The position numbers and the translations under genes were made by a program. Source: Chitinophaga filiformis (GTDB taxonomy: Bacteria > Bacteroidota > Bacteroidia > Chitinophagales > Chitinophagaceae). Taken from it: a stretch of DNA of 64,000 nucleotides. Shown in pieces: positions 37,601 to 46,242 of this stretch. The stretch spans positions 346,264 to 410,263 of the forward strand of contig NZ_FNBN01000002.1 of NCBI RefSeq assembly GCF_900102545.1. The letters are read 5' to 3'. Under the pieces are notes generated by a model. That model was not told the origin of the DNA. It saw nothing but the letters and a program-made list of their open reading frames with translations, and ran no database searches. Positions within the stretch are counted from its first letter, which is position 1. Every line of letters starts with the position of its first letter.

Positions 37601-37860
37601 TGATAACAGACCGGCCTTATTTTGAAACAGGGTTTGACTCCATCATGCTCAGTAGCCTTAAAAATAAGCTGGTGGCCGTTACTGGTATCACCATCCCCAT
37701 ATCGCACTTCTTCCAGTACCCAACTATCGCTGCCCTGTCCGGCTATCTTTTCTCAGCCATCAATAAAACCGCCGTTGATCATGAAGACCTGCTGATTGCT
37801 GAGATCAGCATGATCTCTGATGAGGAAATCGCAAACATCCTAAATGAATATAAAGTGTAA
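31621..37860 (+). CDS. Lipid-starter hybrid: FAAL-ACP-KS-AT-KR-ACP, 2079 aa
   Basis: Fatty-acyl-AMP ligase (1-550; LQFSSGSTGQPKG, SWLPLTHDMGL, GREKEMIIINGLNYYP) activates a fatty acid and passes it to ACP1 (Ser~598 in GFDSLKG). KS (~651-1075) has Cys815 in TACSS, His950 in EAHGTGT and His989 in SNIGH. AT (~1160-1450) has Ser1253 in GHSIGE and HAFH (1351-1354), a malonyl-CoA signature. KR (~1510-1900) has TGGFGSLG, Ser1845 and Tyr1858 in QTNYGAANY with Lys in FEGKVQH; IND in place of LDD suggests B-type. ACP2 Ser~2007 in GFDSIM. Net result: fatty acid + malonyl unit, reduced to a 3-hydroxyacyl-ACP for the NRPS. No DH or ER seen. Its stop overlaps the next start (TAATG). Confidence 0.92.
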   Translation: MQHFIQFPDIHTAILNRPDLTERKITFVKGIAEEDTLTHEQLIHAAKGLLGHFTHHGIKKGDELLIQTDDNRKFVIAFLACILGGIIAVPLATGTQDEHKQKIRNAWRIMKRPFLFADNESLSRLEQFFAGSDTQWWQGIQPYIVQWTTDIKPAHVIHAASPHDIAYLQFSSGSTGQPKGIMISHMNVLSNVDAIKKSADMKAGETGVSWLPLTHDMGLVGCLFKSLLIGFNLVLIPTALFIRHPMIWMHKVDQHRGNIGYSPNFGYKYFLQDFESKKQEVQWDLSCLRSIYNGAESISYPLIEQFITALKPHHISSEVMLPAYGMAEATLMASFHPSCQPVITVTVNRLSLQHGGTIEFVPEGSPQAITLVSCGQASQYVQLRIADKHDRPLADGRTGNIQLKGLSITSGYYQLEDKDTFSADGWLKTGDTGFIHEGNLYIAGREKEMIIINGLNYYPYDLERVLEAEDGKLFGLTKTAAAAVPDDNNGEELIIFVQYRGSEQQFGAVAEQVRKAIMKHFGLVVKAVVPVSRIPKTTSGKLQRRKLAEEYLSKKAPAANKISQYSTYIQLIQQEITTLFGIADIQTDVPLTDLGFDSLKGTELINRINHITQLSLSPTVVFEYPTIHRLAEHLATVKQEKHIVSRQTAFEPVAIIGMAGKFPGGANDPEKLWELLIKGVDPVTAIPVERWQMPDGNQAFAAGSFVDHPELFDAGFFGISPKEAAALDPQQRMLLETAFLALQDAGYPLPAIQHTDTGVFLGLSHSDYMRAHICSDDMEAIDPYSLTGTITSTAAGRLSYFFDLSGPAMVINTACSSSLVAIHYACKSLQSGDCSMAIAGGVNLMLAPEPTVALTRIQALSPDGRCKTFDAAADGYGRGEGCALIVLKPLASALENGDAVLGVIRSSAINQDGKSNGLTAPNGLAQQRLVSKAIQMAGITPEEVDYVEAHGTGTSLGDPLEIEALQQAYRTGNRQQPLLTGSLKSNIGHLESAAGIAGLMKILLSFRHQQIPGNLHFHRPNPLIPWETLKIKVVDKAVSWPADKKRMAGISSFGFSGTNAHAIIEAPVSTRHTSPDKGSYVCTLSAHSIAALKEMVHDLQQYLIHTTDAIGDICYNINRRNNLLSYHWHCVTNTKDNLAAALAKFSEEQAVYCKQVKHTIGFQFTGQGSQYTGMGKELYEYYPVFRQAIDACSQLYSQYNNGISLSDILFKEDPDKRIDQTRFTQPALFCLSYALSALYKSFGITPAIVMGHSIGEFVAWCVAGLLNLEDAIMLITDRARLMQELPAGTGMMSLNVSEAKARELIKTLGLDLYIACVNAPQQTVVSGKADQLQQLKNNLKDIAGSPLNVSHAFHSPLMDPAAEALMQTSEKIRRGQATIPVISNITGQILSEAQQQDPAYWSKHMLQAVRYNDSIHALQQSGCTLCLEPGPQPVLTNMVSNLQLPSMEAVPSLRRGKSAVTQFLESLAILQRHGIRVDWKQGENGYHLQHLAMAPYPFQRRKYWMPLFVAGQGKLITHADTTENTISELVYKQVQPEGAAGINIHLILYDQQQEVAGRWQQQLRETGMETTIAPVTAIPDISPDMTVCYISNQFDADTTIIDQQELLYIVSLTEKIRLASCERLIIVTNNVHQHHAAVNLQSSMLWGFFISLKHELEHVQLHIIDISANEYDSALSLIGQLPATGLQFVIRDGKWFIPALEEQPLHQKTTALSIQKENTYLVTGGFGSLGALVVQWLIQKGARHIVITGRGPLKEILSSQWEQQGCRITYLRMNAGEPLQQRLLAAGITSIKGIIHTAGSINDKLLVSHTAESFTSVFEGKVQHAWELHQLSQQWQPDFFVLFSSTVSLTGNAGQTNYGAANYLLNTLARLRKAQQLPCVSICWGPWKHSAMAASLTSHFEQLGVRPFESREGIRLMESLINTHGAVYAALNITPGQAFPDWLQPYLPAGWITMSPEEDMAQKAAVLPGDKEGMLELVKELAKEVLGLAPDEALITDRPYFETGFDSIMLSSLKNKLVAVTGITIPISHFFQYPTIAALSGYLFSAINKTAVDHEDLLIAEISMISDEEIANILNEYKV

Positions 37861-39599
37861 TGGAAACATACTACATCGGTCTTTCAAATACATTCCATGA
37901 CTCCTCTATTGCCATTATGAACAATCAGGGCGAGGTCTTATTCGCAGAAGCGACAGAACGGAAACTGCAATACAAACGGGGCCTGAGTTGTCCGGCCGAC
38001 AACTTCGATATTGGCCGTACGCTGAAAAAATACTGTAAGAGAGGCGCCTCCTTTGTAGTGGCTACTTCCTGGAGCCAGGACTATCTACAGTTCCTGGACA
38101 GACTCGAAAGACTGGGCTTCTTCTCAGAAAAGAGCCTGACGAATCCCCTCTTACAACTGCCCTCGAGGTATATCTTCTCCAAGGCCTCCATTTACACCAT
38201 CCTCAAGCTGCAGCATCAGTACCAGAAAAATGCGGGCACAGGTATTTTGCTCGCCTTACAGCAACACTTTCCTGAAAGCAGGGCAAGCTTCCGGAGTTAT
38301 TCTCACCATCTTGCTCATGCGGCTTACGCCTGTTATAGCAGTCCTTACGAAAATGCTGCCTGTGCAGTAATAGACGGATACGGGGAAGGTGGTTCCATCT
38401 CCATTTACCATTATGAGCATGACAAACTGAAAGAGATCAGATTACATAAAGGACCTCAAAGTCTGGGTTGGCTGTATGAAATGATCACTACCCTGTGTGG
38501 CTTTGACTGGTTCACCGGTGAGGAATGGAAAGTAATGGGACTGGCGCCTTACGGCAAAATCATCCCGGAGGCATATCAACTCATAAAAGAATTATGTCGT
38601 TATGAAAACCTGCGACTGCACTATCCTCCTGTAGAAAGGATCATCGCTATATTGAAAGAGCTGGAAGCATTTAAACGTGCGCCTGACAGCGATCCATGGA
38701 CGGCGGCAGACCTGGCATTCACCGGACAGACCTGCTTTGCTGAACTGACCACCGCGATGCTGAAAGATGTGGAAGCACTGAAGCTCTCGCCGAACCTCGT
38801 TATTGGCGGTGGCTGCGGACTCAATTCTTCCTTTAACGGAACAGTGACCAGCACCACAGGCTTCAGTAAACTATTCGTGCCTTCTGCCCCCGCTGATGAT
38901 GGTAATTCCATCGGCGCGGCCATGCTTGCATTGAAAGAAGACAATCCTGCGCTTAAACTGGGCAGTAAGTCTTTCTTTACACCTTATCTGGGTTCCGCTA
39001 TCCAGGAAGAAGCCATCAAACGCATGCTGCAATTGGGAAGGGTCAGCAATATCCGTCATCTCCCCCTCAGTATACATAAGGAAACAGCGGCAAAACTGGC
39101 TGAGGGTAAACTGGTAGCCTGGGTACAGGGAAGAGCGGAATTTGGTCCGCGTTCACTGGGCAATCGCAGCATCCTGGCCGACCCCAGACCGGAAGACATG
39201 AAGAACAAGATCAACTCTATGGTGAAGTTCAGGGAAGAATTCCGTCCCTTTGCACCGTCTATCTTACACGAATTTGGAGACACTTACTTTGAGAATTATG
39301 AAGAGACGCCGTATATGGAGCGGACACTCATCTTTAAGAAGGAAGTGAAGAGCAAAGTCCCTGCGGTAGTCCACGCCAATCATACCGGCAGGCTGCAGAC
39401 AGTTAAAAAAGAATGGAATGCGTCTTACTATAAACTAATCAAATCATTTTATGATATTACAGGCGTCCCCATTGTACTCAACACCAGTCTAAATATAATG
39501 GGCAAACCTATTCTGCATTCACTGGAAGATGCCATCGGCATGTTCTACACTACAGGACTGGATGTACTGGTTGTCAATGACTATATGATAGAGAAGTAA
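37860..39599 (+). CDS. Carbamoyltransferase (NodU/CmcH family), 579 aa
   Basis: Overlaps the end of the PKS gene by one base, so translationally coupled. The N-terminal ASKHA-like domain starts YIGLSNTFHDSSIAIMN and carries YSHHLAHAAYACYSSP and VIDGYGE; the C-terminal half has GGGCGLNSSFNG, FGPRSLGNRSILADPR and VVLNTSLNIMGKPI. The family moves carbamoyl groups from carbamoyl phosphate, via a carbamoyl-adenylate, to hydroxyls of natural products. Placement behind a KR-containing starter protein suggests it acts on the 3-hydroxy group of the fatty acyl chain, but a beta-hydroxy-Asx, Ser or Thr hydroxyl is equally possible. The 3' end overlaps the opposing NRPS gene by 26 bp. Confidence 0.9.
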   Translation: METYYIGLSNTFHDSSIAIMNNQGEVLFAEATERKLQYKRGLSCPADNFDIGRTLKKYCKRGASFVVATSWSQDYLQFLDRLERLGFFSEKSLTNPLLQLPSRYIFSKASIYTILKLQHQYQKNAGTGILLALQQHFPESRASFRSYSHHLAHAAYACYSSPYENAACAVIDGYGEGGSISIYHYEHDKLKEIRLHKGPQSLGWLYEMITTLCGFDWFTGEEWKVMGLAPYGKIIPEAYQLIKELCRYENLRLHYPPVERIIAILKELEAFKRAPDSDPWTAADLAFTGQTCFAELTTAMLKDVEALKLSPNLVIGGGCGLNSSFNGTVTSTTGFSKLFVPSAPADDGNSIGAAMLALKEDNPALKLGSKSFFTPYLGSAIQEEAIKRMLQLGRVSNIRHLPLSIHKETAAKLAEGKLVAWVQGRAEFGPRSLGNRSILADPRPEDMKNKINSMVKFREEFRPFAPSILHEFGDTYFENYEETPYMERTLIFKKEVKSKVPAVVHANHTGRLQTVKKEWNASYYKLIKSFYDITGVPIVLNTSLNIMGKPILHSLEDAIGMFYTTGLDVLVVNDYMIEK

Positions 39600-42500
39600 A
39601 TATTTCATCAAGGATCTCAATGTATACCTGTGAGTTCTGCGGCAGATGTTCGCGATCAAGCATGGATACATGGGGACCTTTTCCTTTATGCACCACCACC
39701 CTGCCTGTAGTTACTTCTTCCCAGGCAAACCAGCGTGCTGCATTGTTACTGTTCTCTTCGGAGCTGATGTAAAATATATCAGCATGTACCATTCCCTCGT
39801 CTACCAGCTGATGAATGAAGCGTGTAGAAGCCTCAATACGGCGACGCATGATGGCGGCCATTTCCGGAGAGCTGATCACAGCCTTCGCTCTGGGATCATC
39901 CAGGTAATCATTAGCGATCTGTTTAATCATTCTTTCTTCCAGCGGCTCTGCTGTATGGAATCTTCTTGTGTCCAGGAACACCAGCGCGCCGACCTCTCTT
40001 CCTGTTTTCTCCAGTGCCTGTGCTACATGATAACTCAGACTTCCTCCTGCGGAGAAACCACAGAATACCAACGGTCCTACTGGTTGTAGTTGCTGTACAA
40101 TGGCCACCATTTTTGCAATAGTATCTTCTTCAATGAAGTTAATACCGATCACACGATAACCATCCAGCTGTTCCGCCAGTTTACCGAAACCAATGGCATA
40201 ACCGACGGCAGGCGGGAAGAAAAACAATGTCTTATCCGCAGGCCCCTCTTTCAATACTACATAGTCGGCCTCCACCTGTTGATCCATCCCCGTCATATAT
40301 TGCCTGATACATGCTGCGAAGTCTTTCAGCACCGGATCGTGGTACAACTGTATCACTGGTAGTTTCACATTGAATTTCGCCTGTACCGCACTGATAATAC
40401 GGAATGACATCAGGCTGTGACCACCGCATTCGAAGAAATTATCCTGAAGGGAAACGGCCTGTCCCAGTTCCTTACTCCATAACTCCATGAGGTATCGTTC
40501 TATTTCGTCGTCACTGGCTGTAACAATAGCAGTGACCACAGGCGGCGGCAGCTTCCGCTTATCCACTTTACCGTTGGCAGTCAATGGTAAGGTGTCAAGC
40601 GGAATAAAATACTGTGGAATAAAATGAGCAGGAAGCATCGATGCCAGGAATGAGCGAAGCTCTTTTACAGACAGCGGCTCACCCTTAAATATTATGTAGG
40701 CCGCCAGCGCCGTTGTTCCCGTCACATTCACCGGTATCACACAGGCCTGCCTGATAGCAGGATGTTCCTGTAAACGGCAGACGATCTCTCCCGGCTCTAT
40801 ACGGAAACCACGCACTTTCACCTGATCATCTATCCTGCCGCCAAACTCCAGTACTCCGCCTGGCAACCAGCGACCAGTATCCCCACTCCTGTACAGTTTC
40901 CCTTCGTCATTAAGAGGATGGGTAATGAACTTAAGATCCGTTAGTTCACGATTGTTATAATATCCTGCTGATACGCCGTCTCCTCCCACGCAGATCTCTC
41001 CGAAAACGCCCTCAGGACATAGCCGCAGCTGCTTATTCATGATGTATACAGATGCTCCCGGCAATGGCGTACCGATATAGGAACAAGGCCCTGCATGTAA
41101 GATCTCTTCGTCTGTGATCCTGTGCCAGGTAACATGTACCGTTGTTTCCGTTATACCATACAGGTTAAACAAAGCCACCTGCTCATGTCCCGGGATATCC
41201 AGCCACCTGCGCAGTTTCGTAAAATCCAGCACGTCTCCGCCAAATATAACCATACGGAGATTACGGATATTGATAACATCCAGCAGTCCGTAGAACGAAG
41301 AGGGTGTCTGGTTCAGAATAGTGATCCCTTTGTCTTCCAGCAGGCGACAGAACATACCTGCATCTCTCACCTGGTCACGGTCAGGTATGTAGAGCGATCC
41401 ACCGTTTACCAATGCGCCATACATTTCCCATACGGAAAAGTCAAAGGCAGCGGAATGCGCCATGATCCATTTATCTGTGGCGGAAAATGACAACCATGGC
41501 TCCTGCTGGAGGAACAGGTGTTGTAAATTACTATGTTTTACCTGGCAGCCTTTAGGTTTACCTGTTGAACCGGAGGTGTAAATGATGTAGGCGATATCCT
41601 CTCCGCTGATGACCGGCATCTTTATAGCCAGTACCATAGCCGGCACATCCTCCATCAGGATCAATGGTACGCCGGTCAATGCAGTTGAGAAAGCCCGGTT
41701 TGTGATCATGGCTTTCGCTTCACTGTCGGCAGCGATATACATTTTCCTGTCTTCCGGGTATTCCACATCCACAGGAACGTATGTCGCCCCTGCTTTCAAC
41801 ACCGCCAGCATCGCTATGATCAATTCCACAGAAGGTGGAAGACAGACCAGCACATGATCGCCCTTGTGGATATTATGCTTGCTTATCAGCCAACCTGCCA
41901 GTCGCTGTACCTGCAACTGCATATCCGCATAGGAAAGCGTCCGGTACTGATCTTCCAAAGCTGTCTTTTGAGGATAGGTGCCGGCCACCGTTTCAATAGC
42001 CGTAATGATGTTAAGTGCGGGATTATAACTGCCATAAGGTTCCCCTGCTTTCAGTAATTCCAGCCTTTCCTGCTCAGGCACAATGTCGAGATGGACTACC
42101 TTGCTTTCAGGATCCTCTACCATCTGTTGTAATACCTGTACAAGGCAGTCGCCTGTCTTCATAATGCTCTCATCTGTATACCTGTTCCTGTCATACATAA
42201 AATTGATCACACAGGTCTCCCCGGGATATACTACTACAGCCAGTGGATATCCCACCTGCGCCGCACCATTCTCAGCAACTACAGATATATTCGTATTAGC
42301 CATGGCTTCTTCCATCTCACCCAGCGGGTAATTTTCAAATACCAGCACATGGTCCAGCAGGTCTTTTTTCAGCACGGAGCAAGCCTGTATTTCAGCAAGT
42401 GAAAGGTATTGATGTTGCTGGATATCGAAGAAGTAATTCCTTATTGTTGCTAACAGTGATGCGATACTTTGTCCCTCCCAGCGGATGCGTACAGGCAATG

Positions 42501-45500
42501 TGTTGATGAAGAGACCCAATAAGTCTTCAAAACCTTCTATTTCATAGGGTCTGCCAGCCACCGTTACACCAAATACAACGTCGTTGGTATTATTGTAATT
42601 GCCCAACAAAATGCCCCAGGCTACCTGCATAAAAGTGCTGGGTGTTAACTTCAATCGCGAGCACAGCGCACCTATCTCTGCTGTCAGTCCGGCGGAAAGT
42701 ATCAGTGCATACTCTCCCGCATCATAGGTCGTATGCTGAGTGCCTGTAGCCGGTATTGCAGCCAGTGTATCGTATCCCTGCAGATAACTGCCCCAGAATG
42801 CACGGGAAGCTACAGGATCTTTCCCCTGCATCCAGTCGAGGTATTTCGTAAAGGAAGTATACTTTCTCCAGGTATGTTCCCAGCCCTTACACAAGGCCTC
42901 ATAACAGGCCATTATCTGCTGTATGATCAGCTGGAAGCACCATCCGTCCATAATGATATGATGATATGCCAGTAAGAGCTGTGCATCTTCCGGCTGCAGG
43001 ATTATTTTCACCTTCAGGACAGGGCCTGCCGACAGGTCAAATCCTTCGGCTAACCATTTCTGTTTAGTAGCCGCTACATCATCGCTTTTTGTGATCTCTA
43101 CCGGCGAAGCAGCATCATTACTGATGGTGCAGTAGAAGTAGTGATCCTCTCCTGTGAAGAAGCGGAGCCTTAATATGTCAAACTGTTGTATCGCACTGTC
43201 GATTGCCTTCTTCATCAATGCCGGCTGAAACTCTCCCGTAATACGGAATTGCCTGATAATGTAATTGGCAGCAGATGCAGGGAATGCCTTGTAATGATAG
43301 TACATGGCTTCCTGCATGGGTAAAAGGCGGTAGTGGTTAACAACAGGCTTTTCCGGCTGTAAATGGGCGGCCAGGGCACTGACGGTGGTATAGTTAAAGA
43401 TATCGGGCAACTGGCAATTCAGGCCCTTTCTGTTCAATTTTGCCACTATCTGTATAGCTTTGATAGAGTCTCCTCCTGAAGCAAAGAAATCGCTGTTGGC
43501 ATGAACATGGAGGCCCAAGACCTCCGACCATATTCCGGCAATAATACTCTCTGCAGCATTCAGCTGCTCATCGCCTCCCACCTTTTTCTCCAGGTACAGA
43601 TAGGGATCAGGGAACCTGCTCTCATCTACCTTACCGTTTGCTGTAAGCGGTAGCTTGTCCAGGCGGATAAAGAATGCGGGTATCATATATTCGGGCAACA
43701 CCTTCAGCAAATCTTTACGCAAAGCCTGCTGATCCACCTCTTTGTCCGACAGGTAATAACATACCAGCTCCTCCCCGAATGAACGGGATGGTATCAGGCG
43801 GAGGTAGACTTCGTTTACTCCCGGGTATTGTAATGCCTTCCGGATCTCTCCCAGCTCTACCCTGTGGCCGTGGATCTTTACCTGATTGTCCTTTCTTCCT
43901 TCCAGGCACACCGTACCATCCGCCATCCAGTATCCTATGTCGCCGGAATGATATACGCGCAGCGTTCTGCCATTCAGCAAGATTTCGTTGAACTTTTCCT
44001 CATTCAGGGTTTCACGGTTGAAGTATCCTTTGGTCAGGCCTTTCCCTGCTATCAGTATCTCACCCTTTTCACCGGGCACACAAAACTCACCGGCCTCATT
44101 TAGGATATAGACTTCATTACCATTGATCGGTTTACCCACCACAGGTTTAGCAGCAAAATCAGGCAGGCTTACAGATTGATACAAGGTGCCAATAGTAGTT
44201 TCTGTTGGCCCATAGTGATTGACGAACTGGATATCCGACTTTATCGTTGCAAAGCGTTGTATACCTGCCATATCTATTTTCTCTCCGCCTGAAAATACCA
44301 GGCGCAGGGAGGAGTCTTTTAATGTCGCGATATTTTCCGCCTGCAGGAGCAGATAACAGATAGAAGGTGTCAGTTTCAGGAAAGTGATCTTCTGCTCACA
44401 GATATAGGAGATCATCCAATCCGCATCCTGTCTCTTCTCCGCAGGAATGATGTGCACTGCTGCACCCGTGCTCAGACATCCCCAGAGACTGGTATACCCC
44501 AGGTCATACGCATAGGATGCCTGCAGGATACTCTGATCATCGGGTGTCAGCTGAAATGTATCTCGCAGCCACTCAGTATAATGCAGCAGGTTATTACCGC
44601 TCACCATCACACCCTTTGGCGTACCGGTAGTGCCTGAGGTATAGATCATACAGGCGGTTTCGTCGCCGTTAAAGGAAGGGGACACAAACAACAGATCCTG
44701 TTGTTTCCAGAGTTGTTTAAAGCGGATTGCCTGTATATGATAGTCAGGTTGTTCTTCATTGATCAGCAGGCATCGCAGCGAGGCGTCTGACAGGATCTGC
44801 TGAATCCGGGCAGCCGGATTGCCCGCATCTATTGGCACATACGCTGCACCAACTTTCATGACTGCCAGTAAGGCCACAGGCAGCCAGTGATCTTCCGGCA
44901 TCATGACACCAACAAAGTCGCCTGCGCCAACACCATAATGATCCGTCAATACAGCTGCTGCTTTATCTGAATAATCGTCCAGTTCCTTGTAACTAAGACT
45001 ACCCGAAAGACTACGCACGGCAGTACGCTCGGGGAATTGCAATGCAACGGCCTTACACGCATCTGCAATGTGTAAGAACCGGCTTTCCGTTTTTGCGCCT
45101 GCCCCGCAGACCGTCTCTGCAAATGATGTACGGAAACGATGGAGCTGGCCCTTTCCTCCCGTACGTTCACTCAACAAGGCGATATACAGCTCCTGCATCT
45201 GCCGGATATCCTCGAGTCTGAAATAACCCGGATGATAGAGGAATACTATTTGTATGCCCGCATCATCATTGATCACCTGGCACTTTAGCTTTCTACCCTG
45301 CAACCATTGCAATCCTTCTGCGGCACTGTTCACCGACAGGTAAGCAAACTGGTAATCAAACACCTGTTCTGCCGCATGATAGAACTGGAAAAGCTGCATA
45401 TTGTGCAGGATGTCTGTTGCTACCACTGAAGGGCTGTAGATACAAGGCAATACTTTACTCAACAGACCAATCGTATTTTTCAGTTCATCAAATTCCCTTC

Positions 45501-46227
45501 CGTGACATTCTACACCTATGATGAACGACTCAGTGTCTGTCAGCAACCGCAACATATCAAGGAAGCCTGCAAAGAAGATACTTTCTTCATCCCCGATATG
45601 GTCGCTCAGTTCAGCCGGCAATACAATAGTGCTTATTGCAGCTGCCTGCTGGTGACCACTATATTTCAGCTCATTATGTAATACAGGCTGTACGCCTTTA
45701 TACTGTGCATTCCAGAAGGCAGATGGCTCGGTCAGGTCTTCACTCTCCCGCAACTGATGCTGCCATTCCGCGTATTGCAGGTAGCCTATTTCTTCTTCAG
45801 GTGTTATGCCTTTGCTAAGTATTTCAATGAGCTGCTGCTGTATGATATACAGACTGCTGATATCGGCTACCAGGGGATTTACCAGCATCGTCACCTTTAT
45901 TTCGTCATCACCCTGCTGCAGGAACACACGTACCACCGGGTCTGCCGCGCTGACCTTCTCCATTTCTCCGGGCAGGGACAGATCACCGGAAAAGGAGATG
46001 GTGACCTCCTTTGCGGCGGACTGCAACCATTCTCCCTGCTCACTTTCATGAACAAACAGCTTAAACGCTTCATAACAGTCCAGCAATCGCACAATGGAAA
46101 GCTCCACCTCTTTCAGGGTGAAACGCCCTGGCAATGAGAATGCCAGCCTGTTATAAAAAAGGTCATGCTGCAAAAGAAGCAGGGATTGTTGCTGGGAGGA
46201 TAACCTGTAAGCAAACGCTGTGTTCAT
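39574..46227 (-). CDS. NRPS: X-A(Asp)-T-C-A(Thr)-T-TE, 2217 aa
   Basis: Residues 1-390 are C-like but have VNPLVADISS where HHxxxDG should be (domain X). A1 (~395-880) has FSGGEKI and YGPTETTIG; by eye the specificity code is DLTKVSHIG, one change from Asp (DLTKVGHIG). T1 Ser~919 in GGDSIKAIQ, a T of the type usually found before E domains, though a C domain follows (~955-1390, HHIIMDGW). A2 (~1430-1890) code DFWNIGLVH, close to Thr (DFWNIGMVH). T2 Ser~1934 in GGHSLMSF. TE (~1985-2217) has GFSAGG (~2056) and a C-terminal GPHVSM His. This is the last enzyme of the line and releases the product, likely by cyclisation. 15 bp after the dioxygenase gene. Confidence 0.9.
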   Translation of the reverse strand: MNTAFAYRLSSQQQSLLLLQHDLFYNRLAFSLPGRFTLKEVELSIVRLLDCYEAFKLFVHESEQGEWLQSAAKEVTISFSGDLSLPGEMEKVSAADPVVRVFLQQGDDEIKVTMLVNPLVADISSLYIIQQQLIEILSKGITPEEEIGYLQYAEWQHQLRESEDLTEPSAFWNAQYKGVQPVLHNELKYSGHQQAAAISTIVLPAELSDHIGDEESIFFAGFLDMLRLLTDTESFIIGVECHGREFDELKNTIGLLSKVLPCIYSPSVVATDILHNMQLFQFYHAAEQVFDYQFAYLSVNSAAEGLQWLQGRKLKCQVINDDAGIQIVFLYHPGYFRLEDIRQMQELYIALLSERTGGKGQLHRFRTSFAETVCGAGAKTESRFLHIADACKAVALQFPERTAVRSLSGSLSYKELDDYSDKAAAVLTDHYGVGAGDFVGVMMPEDHWLPVALLAVMKVGAAYVPIDAGNPAARIQQILSDASLRCLLINEEQPDYHIQAIRFKQLWKQQDLLFVSPSFNGDETACMIYTSGTTGTPKGVMVSGNNLLHYTEWLRDTFQLTPDDQSILQASYAYDLGYTSLWGCLSTGAAVHIIPAEKRQDADWMISYICEQKITFLKLTPSICYLLLQAENIATLKDSSLRLVFSGGEKIDMAGIQRFATIKSDIQFVNHYGPTETTIGTLYQSVSLPDFAAKPVVGKPINGNEVYILNEAGEFCVPGEKGEILIAGKGLTKGYFNRETLNEEKFNEILLNGRTLRVYHSGDIGYWMADGTVCLEGRKDNQVKIHGHRVELGEIRKALQYPGVNEVYLRLIPSRSFGEELVCYYLSDKEVDQQALRKDLLKVLPEYMIPAFFIRLDKLPLTANGKVDESRFPDPYLYLEKKVGGDEQLNAAESIIAGIWSEVLGLHVHANSDFFASGGDSIKAIQIVAKLNRKGLNCQLPDIFNYTTVSALAAHLQPEKPVVNHYRLLPMQEAMYYHYKAFPASAANYIIRQFRITGEFQPALMKKAIDSAIQQFDILRLRFFTGEDHYFYCTISNDAASPVEITKSDDVAATKQKWLAEGFDLSAGPVLKVKIILQPEDAQLLLAYHHIIMDGWCFQLIIQQIMACYEALCKGWEHTWRKYTSFTKYLDWMQGKDPVASRAFWGSYLQGYDTLAAIPATGTQHTTYDAGEYALILSAGLTAEIGALCSRLKLTPSTFMQVAWGILLGNYNNTNDVVFGVTVAGRPYEIEGFEDLLGLFINTLPVRIRWEGQSIASLLATIRNYFFDIQQHQYLSLAEIQACSVLKKDLLDHVLVFENYPLGEMEEAMANTNISVVAENGAAQVGYPLAVVVYPGETCVINFMYDRNRYTDESIMKTGDCLVQVLQQMVEDPESKVVHLDIVPEQERLELLKAGEPYGSYNPALNIITAIETVAGTYPQKTALEDQYRTLSYADMQLQVQRLAGWLISKHNIHKGDHVLVCLPPSVELIIAMLAVLKAGATYVPVDVEYPEDRKMYIAADSEAKAMITNRAFSTALTGVPLILMEDVPAMVLAIKMPVISGEDIAYIIYTSGSTGKPKGCQVKHSNLQHLFLQQEPWLSFSATDKWIMAHSAAFDFSVWEMYGALVNGGSLYIPDRDQVRDAGMFCRLLEDKGITILNQTPSSFYGLLDVINIRNLRMVIFGGDVLDFTKLRRWLDIPGHEQVALFNLYGITETTVHVTWHRITDEEILHAGPCSYIGTPLPGASVYIMNKQLRLCPEGVFGEICVGGDGVSAGYYNNRELTDLKFITHPLNDEGKLYRSGDTGRWLPGGVLEFGGRIDDQVKVRGFRIEPGEIVCRLQEHPAIRQACVIPVNVTGTTALAAYIIFKGEPLSVKELRSFLASMLPAHFIPQYFIPLDTLPLTANGKVDKRKLPPPVVTAIVTASDDEIERYLMELWSKELGQAVSLQDNFFECGGHSLMSFRIISAVQAKFNVKLPVIQLYHDPVLKDFAACIRQYMTGMDQQVEADYVVLKEGPADKTLFFFPPAVGYAIGFGKLAEQLDGYRVIGINFIEEDTIAKMVAIVQQLQPVGPLVFCGFSAGGSLSYHVAQALEKTGREVGALVFLDTRRFHTAEPLEERMIKQIANDYLDDPRAKAVISSPEMAAIMRRRIEASTRFIHQLVDEGMVHADIFYISSEENSNNAARWFAWEEVTTGRVVVHKGKGPHVSMLDREHLPQNSQVYIEILDEIFTSLSYSH

Positions 46228-46242
46228 GGTATCAGTTGTTTA

